DNA of 64,000 nucleotides from Arenicola marina (lineage: Eukaryota > Annelida > Polychaeta > Arenicolidae), in the NCBI GenBank assembly GCA_964019135.1, contig OZ025250.1, positions 54,869,357 through 54,933,356 of the forward strand, written 5' to 3'. Under the pieces are notes generated by a model. The model was not told where the DNA came from. It ran no database searches and saw nothing but the letters and a program-made list of their open reading frames with translations. The translations under genes were made by a program, and so were the position numbers. Positions 11,603 to 23,249 of this stretch are shown in pieces. The first letter of the stretch is position 1, and every line of letters begins with the position of its first letter.

Positions 11603-12548
11603 TAAGACTGGCTACCGGGGCGGGGGGTAGGGGGGAGGCAATCTGCATTCACAGAGGGAACTGCGACATTGAGCGGGTCAATAGAAAAAAATACTTCTTC
11701 CGAATGGATTTTTGAGATAAAGTGCCCCTTGCGATCGGTTTTGAAGGTAAAAGGGCTGAGGCTTTAACCCGGACCCCCCACCCCAACCCAGCAGTGTATT
11801 AAGTATGCAGCCCCCCCCCCCCTTACACACACACAGGGTGAAATATAGACGTTGGAGAATATTGCTGACAGTGATAGATGCACTGACCAACTCAGCTGTC
11901 GTGCCTCCTATGCTTTTGAACCTTTTTGAGATGTTTATATACATGTACACATATTCTGAGAAATCTATAAATTGTTAGATCATATAAATCTAGGCTTTCA
12001 TTTATGTAGTTTATAACCCAGATGATCAAATCATATATTACACTTCAAGTTATATTTGTCAAAACAAATGTGATGATTACACAAATGTGGATATGCACAA
12101 CTACATATTTAACGAAACTTATAATATATAAGAAGTGATAACGAATTCTGAGGACAGAAATATGAGTATAATTCACAAATCAACAAACTTTGAAAGCATG
12201 TATATTTAAATTACTCGATGACTTAAATAATTTAGCGAATTGACATAAAGAGGGCTGCCATAGACCTGTAAAGCCAATGCAATGTATTCTGGAATGCTAC
12301 AAATTCTCTAATCCAACATTACCATTATACTTATCAACTGTATATATTTTCCATTAGTTATATCAATCATTAGCTTTTTATTTAATACTGCTAGGCCATG
12401 GGCTAATTGGTATATATAGAAACTTTAAGTGCCAGTACATGTGTGTATCTATTTACATGGAAATATCATACATATCATACATGGGTTAGGCTATCTAAGT
12501 AAAATGCTACTAACATTTGATTTAATTTAATACTTTGGTACAACGTAC
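11603..12548. other. no gene seen; AT-rich
   Basis: Poly-G and poly-C tracts near 11615-11635 and 11807-11822 are followed by about 650 bases of AT-rich sequence resembling intron or untranslated sequence. Confidence 0.5.
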
Positions 12549-12631
12549 CTGAGCAATTTTTGATCCTGGCAGAAGTTGTAACAGTTGATAACTTGAGATG
12601 TCAAAAGCTGAAAGCACTGCTGTAGCCTGCT
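12549..12631 (-). CDS. possible small internal exon, unrecognised
   Basis: Read on the minus strand, an open stretch encodes EQATAVLSAFDISSYQ then LLQLLPGSKIAQ and stops exactly at a good donor (CAG|GTACGT, donor bases 12547-12548). The acceptor CCTAG at 12632-12633 is weak because the upstream sequence lacks a clear pyrimidine tract. The peptide looks helical and amphipathic. I do not recognise it and no partner exons were found, so it may be chance. Confidence 0.25.
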
Positions 12632-14139
12632 CTAGGTTTTTAGTGTGTTTGTTTTCTCATAAACAAACCGAACATCACTGCCGAAACTGCCTATAGTTAC
12701 AAAGTCAGAATACATGCAGAAAATGGTCGCTGCACAGTCTCGAGCGAAGTGGGTATCAGCAACGTTCGTGGCATGTAACCACTCTTTCCTGAGCTTGACA
12801 TCAGTCGGTAATGTGTGAAAACGATTTCACTGAAATTTATGATACCAATTAGTACGATGTGTTTCATTTTTCCTTTCGGACGCCCTGGCTTTCTCCTGAT
12901 TCCGCCATGCATCCGGCATCCAGTCATGCATCCGGGTGACCCACAACTGGAGAACCAATGGCCGCGCCCATATTTTGCGGGGGAATTTTGAACTTTGTCA
13001 TGATACCAGTACGCCCGGAAGGCAGTTTTATTAAGAAAAAAATTGACGTTTCTAATTTATGTTCATTTATGATGACCCAATGTGTCACAGCGTTTCAGTT
13101 CTCCTTTAAAGTATAGGCAAAAATTCTAGACTGGGAACAGGTGGTCTTAATGGCAGGGTGGTAACATCACCGAGGTGGTCTTACAGCGGGGTTACACTGT
13201 ACATGGTTAATGACTACGTGGTCACATATGGCAAGGGATCACAACCAAAAGTTCCAGTCCTAGATTGTTAATGCTTTATCAGAAGTCCCATCTTTTTATT
13301 CCTATCGATTTAATTTCTAATTCTAGATTATATGACCTTATATTGTACTTCTACAAGCTGCATTCTGAGCGCTGCATCATTCATAATTGCCATTATCGTT
13401 ATAGGGCGTAACTTACGATGCTACCCCGAATATTACTCTTTTGATCCAACGTTTAGTTCAAATAACCAAGTGGAAGAATTAACCAAGCAAGCAGAACACA
13501 AAACTAAGCATGCGGAAATAAGCAACAAGAACTGAGCATTAAGCGGGAAGCACGAAGAACTAGGAGCTAAGCATATTGAGGTCCAACTAAAATTGGATGC
13601 TCGGTTGCTACGCCTATGGTCAAACATATACATCATACCCCCCCACCCTTTCCAACGGATCTCGATTTTAACAGTGCAGCTCAGTGTTCAAATGGAGGGT
13701 GAGGAAAGGCGGGAGGGGGTAAAACCTACCACCCCCTGACCGCCCTTGGGTTTTGAAAATCCAGAAATAGTGGGGTCATTTTAACGTATCGTCGTATTCA
13801 AGTGTCTTACGGCCTTGTGTGCGAATCATTTCCATAACACAGGATTTCTGTCTACATGTTCCTGTGGAATGTTGACTCAAGTGTAAGTAGTATATCCCGG
13901 GAGTGGTCAGGCTATTCCATTGAATGTCGGCGAACACGTTACAGAAAGTTTACAGAGCAAGGTTTTTGCATTTCCATGTGAGTGATGTTTACGCGATCCG
14001 CTAGAATAACGATGAAGAGACCTGCATGGGACGGTGAAAAGTGGCGCTGACTAGCGTCTGATAATACACCAGATAAGCGCACTGCCATCTTGAAACTCTT
14101 GTGAAAACGAAATGCACCAGCAGGAGCAGCAATGGAAGA
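12632..14139. other. no gene seen
   Basis: Mostly unassigned. A stretch near 13475-13575 is a degenerate tandem of AAGCA/GAACTAAGCAT-like words, similar in type to 29370-29510. Confidence 0.45.
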
Positions 14140-14310
14140 CGTGAGACGCTCTATGACAAGCTATACAGTAAAGGGGTGACACGGGTCATAGGCTATAGGA
14201 CAAGCTATACAGTAAAGGGGTGACACGGGTCATACTCTATAGGACAAGCTATATAGTAAAGGGGTGACACGGGTCATAGGCTATAGAACAAGCTATATAG
14301 TAAAGAACCT
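14140..14310. repeat. 44-bp tandem array, ~3.5 copies
   Basis: The unit contains GGCTATAGGACAAGCTATA followed by CAGTAAAGGGGTGACACGGG and TCATA. Copies differ at only a few bases, so the array is young. Confidence 0.85.
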
Positions 14311-14341
14311 ATGGACTTTGGTGCAAAAGAAACCAAAAGGA

Positions 14342-14614
14342 ATGAACAGTAGTAGTTCCAATGGCGGCACCACGCCGCAGCAGGAAACGCCATGTCTGCA
14401 AGAAGCAAGTGTACATGGATTAGCATACGCCGAAGCGGCAGACGAAAGTGTAAAGTCGGCGGCGGTGCTCACCTTCGTGAAAGGCATGACCGACATGAAG
14501 ACTAAACTACGAGCAATTCACCATATACAGGGCGAGCTGCGCGCTCACCTGACCGTGGGCGTTTATTATGCGTCGATTATGCGCGCGGAGTACTCCGGCC
14601 ACATGGATTTGTAA
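14342..14614 (+). CDS. candidate coding exon, 90 residues, unrecognised
   Basis: The frame begins MNSSSSNGGTTPQQETP, a low-complexity polar start. It then becomes a helical region containing KSAAVLTFVKGMTDMKTKL, AIHHIQGELRAHL and VYYASIMRAEYSGHMDL. Codon composition is balanced and unlike the flanking repeats, with GAC, AAG, CTG and GTG common. The frame ends at TTG TAA, but GATTT|GTAAAT is also a usable splice donor, so this may be a first exon. It starts 30 bases after a young tandem array. No family is recognised. Confidence 0.4.
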   Translation: MNSSSSNGGTTPQQETPCLQEASVHGLAYAEAADESVKSAAVLTFVKGMTDMKTKLRAIHHIQGELRAHLTVGVYYASIMRAEYSGHMDL

Positions 14615-15380
14615 ATCAAACGACGAGGGTCGCGGTCATATGACCTACTTCACCGCGTCGCGTACTCCCGGCCGAGGGGGGGGGGGGAGGGGGGCACAAG
14701 TATATCCAAGATGGCGGGAGCTGGCGCAGAAAAGTGCCAACTTTATTTACCACATTATTTGTGAATAAGGAAAAGTTTATTTGCTTCTCATAACATTATT
14801 AATCACTACTTTGATGTTCTAGTGACTATATTGTATTATAAGGAAGAAACAATATTAGATTGATGAAGTTGTTGTTGGATGTCAATGTGTGGCTGTCAGT
14901 TAAAACAACTATTTGTGCGATCAAGTTTTTGGTTGTAGCACTGCCACTGGCACGATACCACTGGGCGCATTTCTTTGGTAACCCGGGTGTATCCCTACGG
15001 TGGACCGAATACGCACATTACGCATCGATCCACGGCCCGACACTTCTTTCACCCGGGCATGGGTGCGCGCGCATCCATTCGGTATGCTGATGTGCCGATG
15101 TGCCCCGTTCAAAGCAGCACAGGGCCCTCGGGAGAAGATGGCGGCTGATTGAAAGGTGATGAGAGTAGGTTGGTTCCAGTGCCCCATACGTGCACCGGAT
15201 TTGAACGGTGTGTCCATTTCATTCGAATAGGCATATCCCTGTCGGCACACCCGGAAGTTCCCTGTCACGTGTTGCGGGTCCCGGGCGTAGACTCCTCCTT
15301 TGTAAACCCGAAGCGTTATCGTCAACGTTTTCATGACATCTATATAGTAAATGGTTATAACGAGTACTAACACATTTCAC
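14615..15380. other. no gene seen
   Basis: Poly-G tract at about 14676-14694, then unassigned sequence. Long open frames on both strands at 14.9-15.3 kb overlap each other and show no family resemblance. Confidence 0.45.
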
Positions 15381-15543
15381 ATACCCCCTGCTCTTTGCGA
15401 AGAAAAACATGGGATCTTTATCCTGCGACCGCACAGACATGGCCACAGCGAGGCTGCAACCACCGATCCACGTGCTGTTAGGCTCTCAGGTGGCCAGAGC
15501 ACTCCAGGCGAGCGCTCTAACCCACTGAGCTACTGACCGGCCC
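15381..15543 (-). mobile_element. tRNA-derived SINE, copy 1
   Basis: On the minus strand the element starts with a tRNA-like head: GGTCAGTAGCTCAGTGGGTT then AGAGCGCTCGCC is a clear RNA polymerase III A box. A degraded B box (GATCGGTGGTTGCAGCC) follows about 60 bases later, and then a conserved body containing GTGGCCATGTCTGTGCGGTC and GCAGGATAAAGATCCCATG. It is truncated at its 3' end relative to copies at 21.9 and 58.9 kb. Three homologous copies plus the tRNA head identify it as a SINE. Confidence 0.85.
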
Positions 15544-16435
15544 CTGCAGTTTCCTGATGAAACAGGAATAGAGGTGTGTGTAAGGGGGGGGGGGTAGATG
15601 CAGGAGCGGATTCAGAAAATCTGAATAGGGGGACTGGGTCGTGGGTTCACACCGTGACGTTGACATCTGGGGCTACTTTCATCCAACCCCCGCGCGCCCC
15701 AGTCCCCCATGTTACCTGCGTCTGTTGGCGCAGGTTCAGGTTCTGGTTTGTACACGTGCCACATGCCACGTACCAAGCACCTTGCTCTGGCAGAGGTCAC
15801 ATCACCGTGATCCTTGTGGGTTATTACTGTTATCATTGGGAAAGTGAATAGGGGGGCGGCTCTCAAGGCCCATCCAATCGAGTTGAGGTATCCCTCTATG
15901 GCGCCGCTCGCCATTATCACACCTCTTGGGAGACACTCAGCATCGTTATACGGTCCTCATGTATCAATATCCAGGTCTGGGGGTTAAGTCAAGCAGATAT
16001 GCGACGTGTCGATTGTCTGGTGCGAGATCATAATCTTCGTCGCACTATGTAATAGCGTTGAACAAGTATGCATGGGCGAGGTTGTGTTGACGGTGCACCC
16101 GCGTTTTATGTCGAGTAGCATGTTTACTTCTCTCTGTTCTTGAGGTCCGTTGATCACTGGTAGAGAGGGGCGATCTAGTGCTTACTGGGTTAATTACCAC
16201 TCCTTATCGCAATCGCCCAACAGGGTGCGACCTGGTAATCTCGCTGTCTCACGTAACATTGATGACAGGTCACCTTCGGAATTGTCCTTGATTCGTGGCG
16301 CTTTCATAAATTCATGGCAACAAGACGAAATCGCACAACATCCAAATGTTACATCTAGTCTTAGACAAAAAGTGACGTAACCGCCTGGTTCTGATGTCCA
16401 AGGTGGCAACCCTGCCCTGCTAGGATAAAGTATTA
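15544..16435. other. no gene seen
   Basis: Poly-G tract near 15583-15594. The motif GGAGCGGATTCAGA near 15602 resembles the ends of small hAT-like elements, but no partner was confirmed. Confidence 0.4.
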
Positions 16436-16510
16436 TGAGGTTAATATCCACAACATTACCGTTCAATTTAGCAGGAAGCACGACGTCAAAGTGCCTATAT
16501 ATTGACCCGG
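16436..16510 (+). repeat. dispersed repeat shared with 25.97 kb
   Basis: GAGGTTAATATCCACAAC...GCACGACGTCAAAGTGC matches 25968-26033 (AAGGTTAATTTCGACAGC...ACACGATGTCAAGGTGC). It is a short fragment of an unknown interspersed element. The rest of 16511-17216 shows nothing. Confidence 0.5.
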
Positions 16511-17216
16511 TATTATCAGTGTGCATCAGAGGCTCTCATAAAAAATAAAGCTTGGATCGTGCCCCGTAGGCTACGCAAGGAGGAGCTACTTACGGTACAA
16601 CACTCTCAACTATGTCAGTGTGAACGGTGAAACGGTAGCTGATCACCAGATAAACCAAGTCTAATGTGCTTACCTTCTGTTGGCAATCACATTCAGTCTC
16701 TATTCCTTCTTAGCATTGCATGACTTCATCTTCCGCTTCTGACACTCATTTTATTCCAATCCCCCTGGCACTCTCATCACCGTCTTATCTTCTCGTGACA
16801 CTCCCATTCCGTCTTCACCCTCTCGATCCAAAAGAAGTGTTTTTGCCGCATACCTGGTTGTCGTCCCTCCCGCCACCCACACAACGCTACAGGCGGACAG
16901 CTCGTTCACAGTTTATCGGAATATACCGATGCAGGCTGTCAATCATTCCATGAAGTCCACTTTTGCTCTTAACTTAACCTATCATTTAGAGAAAAAGGTC
17001 TTCCACGTGGGTTATGTCGGACAAATAAATCGGACAAACAAAGCAGCACGTAATTTTGTTGTTATTTTGTTAGTTTCAGAAATGAGTACTTCTCACTTGT
17101 ACTTACCATCAGACGTGATTATCAATTTTATATTCACGACTAAGGAAAAGAGCGGGGCTTAGTGTCAGGGTGTGGGTTGATCCATTATGAGAGACCCTGT
17201 TGTAATGGGCCCGTAC

Positions 17217-17357
17217 CTTATTCTGTGTATTCTCACTGTAATATCACTAGAAAAAGCACAGTAATCAATTTCAATGGTCAGTAGACTTCAAGCGTCACTT
17301 TTAACAGACCGGCGATATCTACTGGACATCACACTGCATTATATGAATTGTCAAATG
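17217..17357 (+). repeat. dispersed repeat shared with 51.3 kb
   Basis: Aligned landmarks with 51258-51378 are TGTGTATTCTC..TGTAATATC, TTTAACA.ACCGGCGATAT and a closing ATCAC.CTGCA..ATATG.ATTGTCA. It is probably a fragment of an old transposon. Confidence 0.6.
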
Positions 17358-17475
17358 GACCAATAGTCCAGCAATTTTATGTTCACTTCTTTCAGTTGAC
17401 TGTAATGGCCATGCATGTCACCACGAGGGCCGAGCCGCCGAGAGCTCCACCCTGAAGACAACACACCAAAACATC

Positions 17476-17795
17476 TAGCTCTGACATCAAAACCACTACC
17501 AACGTGAAGGTTTTGAATAGCACAACACTTTTCGATGTAGGGTCCCTTTCGAAAGGTCCCGGCGCAAAGTGTACTAACTAATGTTTAAAATATTTACCTT
17601 TTTGCAATCTACAAAATATATTGTTCCTCATGGCGCCTTTGCTGAAGTCGAACGCCAGCAAAATATACACTAACATGTAAAACATAAGCCATTTACTAGT
17701 TCATTTAGCGTAAGCCGCCATGCTTGTTTTTTACGTCGAAAAGTGTTTTGCTATTCAAAACCTTCACCTTGGTGGTGGTTTTGATGTCAGAGCTA
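17476..17795. mobile_element. 320-bp MITE with ~62-bp TIRs and perfect 9-bp TSD
   Basis: Left TIR begins TAGCTCTGACATCAAAACCA. The reverse complement of the right end begins identically and continues for about 62 bases with a handful of mismatches. The nine bases immediately outside each end are CAAAACATC (17467-17475 and 17796-17804), a perfect target-site duplication. Nine-base duplications are usual for Mutator-like elements and 8-9 for some hATs. There is no coding capacity, so it is non-autonomous. Confidence 0.9.
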
Positions 17796-17989
17796 CAAAA
17801 CATCCTGCGATCTGATAACGTTAATTTACTCCGTATCAGTGAGCGGTCCTCAAGCTTTCTCGAGTACGCCATTGACACTTGGAGGGAAGTATCTGATATA
17901 TGACTGGATGATCTGCTATGGGGTGATCTCCAACCAGGTGACGCTTGCTATATATACGTCACATGACCTATCCGCGACATTTACCCCTT

Positions 17990-18545
17990 ATGAAAATTTA
18001 CTACAGTGTAACTATGATAAAACTATAGTAATTTTGACTATAGTTATTTTGTGGTATTTTCGCCACTGTAGTATTTTGTACTACAGTAATACTATAGTTT
18101 TACTACAGTAATACTATAGTTTTACTAGAGTAATACCATAGTTTGACTACAGTAATACTATAGTTTTACTAGAGTAATACCATAGTTTGCTATAGTTTTA
18201 CCACAGTAATACTATAGTTTTACTACAGTAATATCATAGTTTGCTATAGTTTTACTACAGTAATACTATAGTTTTACTACAGTAATACCATAGTTTGCTA
18301 TAGTTTTACTACAGTAATACTATAGTTTTACAACAGTAATACTATAGTTTTACAACAGTAATGTTAGTGGTACTACTGTAGTTATACTATAGTAATATTA
18401 GTCGTAAGACTGTAGTTATACTATAATACTACTACAGTTGTACTAATGTATAGTTATACTATAGTAATATTAGTGGCACTACTGTAGTCATACTATAGTT
18501 GATTATGTAATAGTATGACTATAGTTCACCTATAGCCTGTCAGAC
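17990..18545. repeat. CTATAG-type short-palindrome array, left
   Basis: Irregular units of about 22-45 bases built from ACTATAGTTTTACTACAGTA and variants. The word CTATAG is its own reverse complement, so units can pair within and between strands. Confidence 0.85.
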
Positions 18546-18574
18546 TATCATATCATATTGGAATTGTCCCTTAC

Positions 18575-18745
18575 GAAAAACTACCATGAGATTACCATGG
18601 TATACCATGATGAATTTACCTAGGTATTTTGAAACAGGTATACCATGGTAATTTACTATGGTATACCATGGTATACCAAGTACCAGGGGATGCTAATTTA
18701 CCATGGTACTTTACTACATGGATACCATGGTATATTATGGTATCA
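18575..18745. repeat. CCATGG-type short-palindrome array, left
   Basis: Irregular repeats of ATGGTATACCATGGTA and relatives. The units are self-complementary. A short (TA)n run follows at 18763-18778. Confidence 0.85.
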
Positions 18746-20369
18746 ATCACCATTACATATAGCGATATATATATATATAATGCCAGAGTCTGAAAAATAC
18801 AAGAGTAAAGAATACAAAGATTTACAATCCACTTTCATATATATGTATTGCAATAAAACGATGCAGTGTGTGAACCTGTGACATACGCGCATTATACACA
18901 CATAATTAACTAAAGGTTACCTGTCACATAAATGACAAAAATTCCAAAAGATTTATATAATATACACATTCTAGCTGTATGGATATATTAGAAAAACAAG
19001 CTACTATTATGTGAAAAAATGTTCATTGCTTATATGCATATTGACATAATTAAATCAACAGATAATATTAAGATACACCATATAGCAGCATCATAGTCAC
19101 ACACCTTGAAATTTAAATTTCACATCTAAAAAGTGCCAGGATCTTTCCAAATTGAAACAATGCTCGTTTGAATGATTCATATATTGATAATAAATAAAAT
19201 ATTGTTCATTTCACAGCTTACACATTTGAACGAATTGAAAACAAAATGCCATCATGGAATTTTGTCCAGTCATTATATGCACAATAAAATCACGTGTATA
19301 TATACGACATAAAAACCAGCTTATTATTCAACTATTTCAAATAATGTATACTCTAACTCATATACAAGAAATGACTTATAATTGAATTGATAAAGTATTC
19401 TCTCTTTTTTTGTAACAGATACAAATTCCACCTTAAAATGAGATGCACTACCATCCAGTACTTCGCATCTACTACATAACTACTACTTAACTTTAAAACT
19501 ACTATTCAATGCACATAACATATAAGCTTATAAATAATCCTTTATACAAATATATTCATTTTAACTTGTAAAACAAGTAGATCCCTCAGTTTTTCTTCTT
19601 ATTATCCAGTCCTTACAACGTGGCTGATCTTCTTTCGCATTAGCATGCAAATTTCATTTACGTCATTGCCAGGAAATTCTCACCTGACTTGACCTGCAAA
19701 AAAGGATACACTTATCGTCAGTAAATTATCATTCACCAATGCTGTTTAACATTGTAAGACATGGGTGATAAAATGTTAGAAAGCTATCTTACGAAACTTT
19801 GTACTATATTTATTATTACCCCAGTACATTATGCAGGAAGCAAAACAAATACTAAAGATAATGTTGCAAACAGTATAGCCTGAAAACAAGACTATACCGT
19901 AGTATAGAGTTCCCACATGAAATATAAAGACAGTTCCCTGATTTTTCCCTGAGTCATGGAAAGATACCCTGTGTAACAAAAGGTAGGCCTTCAACCTCCC
20001 CACACAGACACCACTAAATAATTGGGGGGAGGCATGCAACAGGGTTGGTTGAGGCACCCATAGACCCATATACCAAGGAACAAACAAAGTATCCTTTAAA
20101 CAAGATGTTAACGAGAGGAATGCACAAGACATACAGGAGTCACAATCTTTGTACAGTTGTGCGAAGGTTCATACACACCATATGGGGGCACAAACTCCAG
20201 AGAGGGAGGGGGGTGGGGCAGGTCAAACCTCCGGCGTTTGGGGTTACTGTACTGTAGTGTAAATGGTGTGCCAGTGGCTGCACAGGCGCCGTAAATCAAC
20301 TGACACTGTGACAGATGCCGGGGGGGGGGGGGGGGGTGAGTGGACTATCAACTGATCAACAAGTTTCAA
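18746..20369. other. AT-rich core, no gene established
   Basis: Bases 18780-19690 are strongly AT-rich, like a 3' untranslated region. On the minus strand a good acceptor (TTTTTTGCAG|) at about 19695 is followed by a short frame to a TAA (VKSGENFLAMT). It could be the last exon of a minus-strand gene, but no upstream exon was recognised. A poly-G run lies at 20321-20336. Confidence 0.35.
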
Positions 20370-20655
20370 TTTATAAAGGCTTCTGTTCGCCTTATGTTAG
20401 TGTGTCACGCTCGCACCTGGGTGTCTTCAGGTTCTATACAGTATAGTATTGATAAATACATACCTTTCATTCATATACATAAGCAAATATTTGTGAATAT
20501 AAGCAAATCGTATACACATGCCGTAGGACTTCGTCTTCGCCTTTCCACAACATTTTTCAAACTTCGCGCATGCGCCTTGCTATCTTCGCCAGGCGGCAGC
20601 TGCCGCCTGGTGGCGCGTTACTCACGTCGCGGGCTGTGGCACGCTGCAAATCTCA
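20370..20655 (+). repeat. dispersed repeat with CpG-rich end, copy 1
   Basis: Homologous to 31912-32225 in the same orientation. Shared order is TTTATAAAG.CTT, GCCTTATG, ACCTGGGT.TCTTCAGGT, a middle AT-rich part, AACTTCGCGCATGCGCC, GCGACAGC-like and CGCGGGCT. It includes a perfect 22-bp palindrome at 20589-20610 (CCAGGCGGCAG and its complement). GCGCATGCGC is an NRF1-type palindrome, so the end may once have been a promoter. Confidence 0.7.
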
Positions 20656-21374
20656 CTGGTGTTTTAGGGCGAAGGGGTGGGGGGGGGGACTTAGTACATT
20701 GTTGGGATTGCGCGGGGGGGGGGCGGTCCGCGGTAACGCCACCCCTACTTCACCGCCAAAATACGCTCGTAGGGGGCATTTCACCTTGAAAATCGGCTCG
20801 AACGGGAAATTCCTTTTACCTTGGACCCACTCGGTTTATTACTTTCCCCGGCAAACTCGGCCTATTAAAGCACATTTTCAGAGTCCCGCGACCGAATTTG
20901 GTGGTGCAAAAGGGGGTGGGGGGTGGGGGCTTGATTGCGAACCCCCCATCAAAACCCGGCAATAAGCACCCCCCCCCCTCCCCGGGGATACTGCATAGCC
21001 GATACGCCAGTGTAGCTACTTATTCTCGTAGTCGTATTCCCGTATTGATTGCATGATTCCCCTAATTTAGAATAATGGAATGACAGTTCATGATAACCAT
21101 AATGATTATTATGCGTGCGCTCAACGGTTCTGTTGAATATAGCAGGACCAAAAAAATTAAAGTTTTTAAGTTTCAGTATTCAACCTGTGCTCAACTGCAT
21201 AGTTAGTTGTTAATTGGTCTTTTAATTGTGCATCTGATTCAACAGTTGAGAACTTTCACTGCATAGTTAGTTTTCAGTTGAATCTCAATCAGTTAGGTCT
21301 CAACTGAGAAATAAGTTGTTTTCTGTACGCCGAGGATATTATGTGTAGTTATATCATGCACATCATTGTATATG
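20656..21374. other. no gene seen; poly-G tracts
   Basis: Poly-G runs near 20677-20688, 20712-20722 and a poly-C run near 20968-20977. Bases 21170-21310 contain a degenerate CAACTGCATAGTTAGTT-type repeat. Confidence 0.4.
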
Positions 21375-22395
21375 GAATACTCTGCTGATACCATGGTATA
21401 ATTCTGGTGATACAATGATTTACCATAATATTTCACGGTAATATATGATACATACCGTACATGGTAGGGTATATATGGTTTACCATGAAATACCATGGCA
21501 GGATATGGTTTATCATTGGTACCATTGGTGAAGTTGTAACATTGGTGAAGTTGTGGCTGATGTGCCGGCCTTTTGCCCTAATAGGGGACTCCTATAATTT
21601 GATTTGCTCTTTAACCATGTTAACTTACAGCCCGGCTATTATCGTGGTCAACTATGGTACATCGCTGTGTAATGAATAATATATCATGGTACATAGCATA
21701 TATTTTGGTAACCTACCCTGGTATATCATGGCACATGATGGAAAAGCAGTATACACTCCAAATCTACTTTGATATAGTGTGGTTATGCCAAATTACCCCA
21801 TTGTATATTATGATAATGTCCGTCTACCATCATGAAATCAATACCAGGGTTGGTTGTATATTCAGGACGCTTTAACCATTTTTGGTCATATCGCGTCAAT
21901 GAGAGTGGAGCCAAGTTACCGGGGGTAACCTCCTACTCTTTGCGTAAACGCACATGGGATCTATATCCTGCGACCACAAAGACATGGCCACAGCGGGAAT
22001 CGAACCTTCGATCCGCGTGCCATTAGGCTCTCAGGTGACCAGAGCACTCAATGCGAGCGCTCTAACCCATTAAAAATACCATGGTTAACTATGATATATC
22101 ATGATGTATCATGATGTACCATAGTGTAACCTGGTATATCATAATATGCTATAGTATATCACGCCCTTCCAAGATCATACCATGGTATATCTTAACTTCA
22201 TCATGATATTACCATGGTAAACTATGATATATCTTAGTATTCTGTGATATATCATAATATACCATGGTATATACCGTGGTATATCATAAGATGCTATGGC
22301 ATATCACACCCTTCCATAATACCATAATATATATCGGTCGATTATCATGAAATTACCATGATATGCCATGATATATCATGGTATTTTGTTCGTAA
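21375..22395. repeat. CCATGG-type short-palindrome array, right, split by a SINE
   Basis: Same word families as the left inner array (ATACCATGGTATA, TATATCATGGTA). A SINE copy at 21858-22070 sits within it, so the array is older than that insertion. Confidence 0.8.
21858..22070 (-). mobile_element. tRNA-derived SINE, copy 2
   Basis: The longest copy. On the minus strand it runs from the tRNA-like head (TTAGAGCGCTCGCATTGAG) and a B box (GATCGAAGGTTCGATTCCC) through the conserved body to the 3' end GCGTCCTGAATA, which is also present in copy 3. About 210 bp in total, which probably represents most of the family consensus. Confidence 0.9.
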
Positions 22396-22429
22396 GGGAT
22401 GGAATTACTGTAAAAAATGATTTCTAGGC

Positions 22430-22800
22430 ATAATATTGTGGTTATACTACAGTAACCAGATAGTAACTGTAGTAATATTATGCTCACTATAGTAATACTA
22501 TAGTAGTCAGATAGTGACTATAGTAATATTATGCTCACTATAGTTATACTATAGTACTCAGATAGTGACTAGTAATATTGTGCTGACTATAGTAACACTA
22601 TAGATGCTGTAGTGATATCATAGTAGTACTATGATAATAATAGTTCTACTATAGTACTCTGTAATTTCCAGACATAATATTGTAGTAATACTATAGTAGT
22701 CAGACAGAGACTATGATCATATTATAGTAATATTATACTGACCATAGTATTACTATAGTAATATTGCATTAGTATTGTACTATTATGGTATAACTATAAT
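22430..22800. repeat. CTATAG-type short-palindrome array, right
   Basis: Units of about 60 bases such as CAGATAGTGACTATAGTAAT ATTATGCTCACTATAG. Same word family as 17990-18545 but in longer, more regular units. Confidence 0.8.
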
Positions 22801-23249
22801 AGCGAGCGTAGCGAGCTCTTTAGATAACACACACGTAAAAAACTGACAAAATCTGTATCTCAATCCCATACTGTAAAGCGCGAAAAAAAATCAGCAGGAA
22901 GTCGACCCCCAGTGGTGTGACATGCGCATGCGTTTAAATGCATTCTGGGAAATTTCATGTTTTTTTTTTGTCAAAAACTTATATGCAGCCCAGGTATGCA
23001 GCCCAAACCCGCACATTCACAAAAGAATGTGCATAATTGGTAGATAATTTACATACAAAAACATAATTCCAACTGATGAAGCGCTGATCATAGCGACAAC
23101 ATGCATGTTGTCCTCCTCTCTCCTGACAGAGGGCGCTCAACACGCGCGCGCGATGCATTCGCTGGGTGGCAGCACAAGTCGAACGCGCAGACGACAGTTT
23201 CAGATCTCTCAGCAGTTTACCAAGCTTCGTTGATGTTACAACATTTTAA
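22801..23249. promoter_or_regulatory. possible CpG-rich promoter
   Basis: Bases 23130-23210 are locally CpG-rich (ACACGCGCGCGCGATGC, CGAACGCGCAGACGACAG) inside an AT-rich neighbourhood. This could mark a plus-strand transcription start for the open stretch at 24.8 kb. There is no TATA box and no direct support. Confidence 0.2.

Larger units (their letters stand above)
17990..22800. mobile_element. symmetrical structure with array-filled inverted arms
   Basis: From outside inward both sides carry a CTATAG/TACAGTAATA array, then the boundary motif CCCTTACGAA, then a CCATGG/GGTATACC array. The boundary motif is in opposite orientations (left near 18568; right near 22390 as TTCGTAAGGG) and matching sequence extends on both sides of it (left AAAAACTACCATGA; right, reverse complemented, CAAAATACCATGA). 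This is what very long, tandem-repeat-filled terminal inverted repeats would look like. No duplication was found at the outer ends and no transposase in the core, so the element status is inference. Confidence 0.45.

Noticed and set aside
18746-19776. Terminal exon and 3' UTR of a minus-strand gene ending near 19.7 kb
   Set aside because: Only one acceptor and a short frame are seen. No upstream exon or clear polyadenylation signal on the minus strand.
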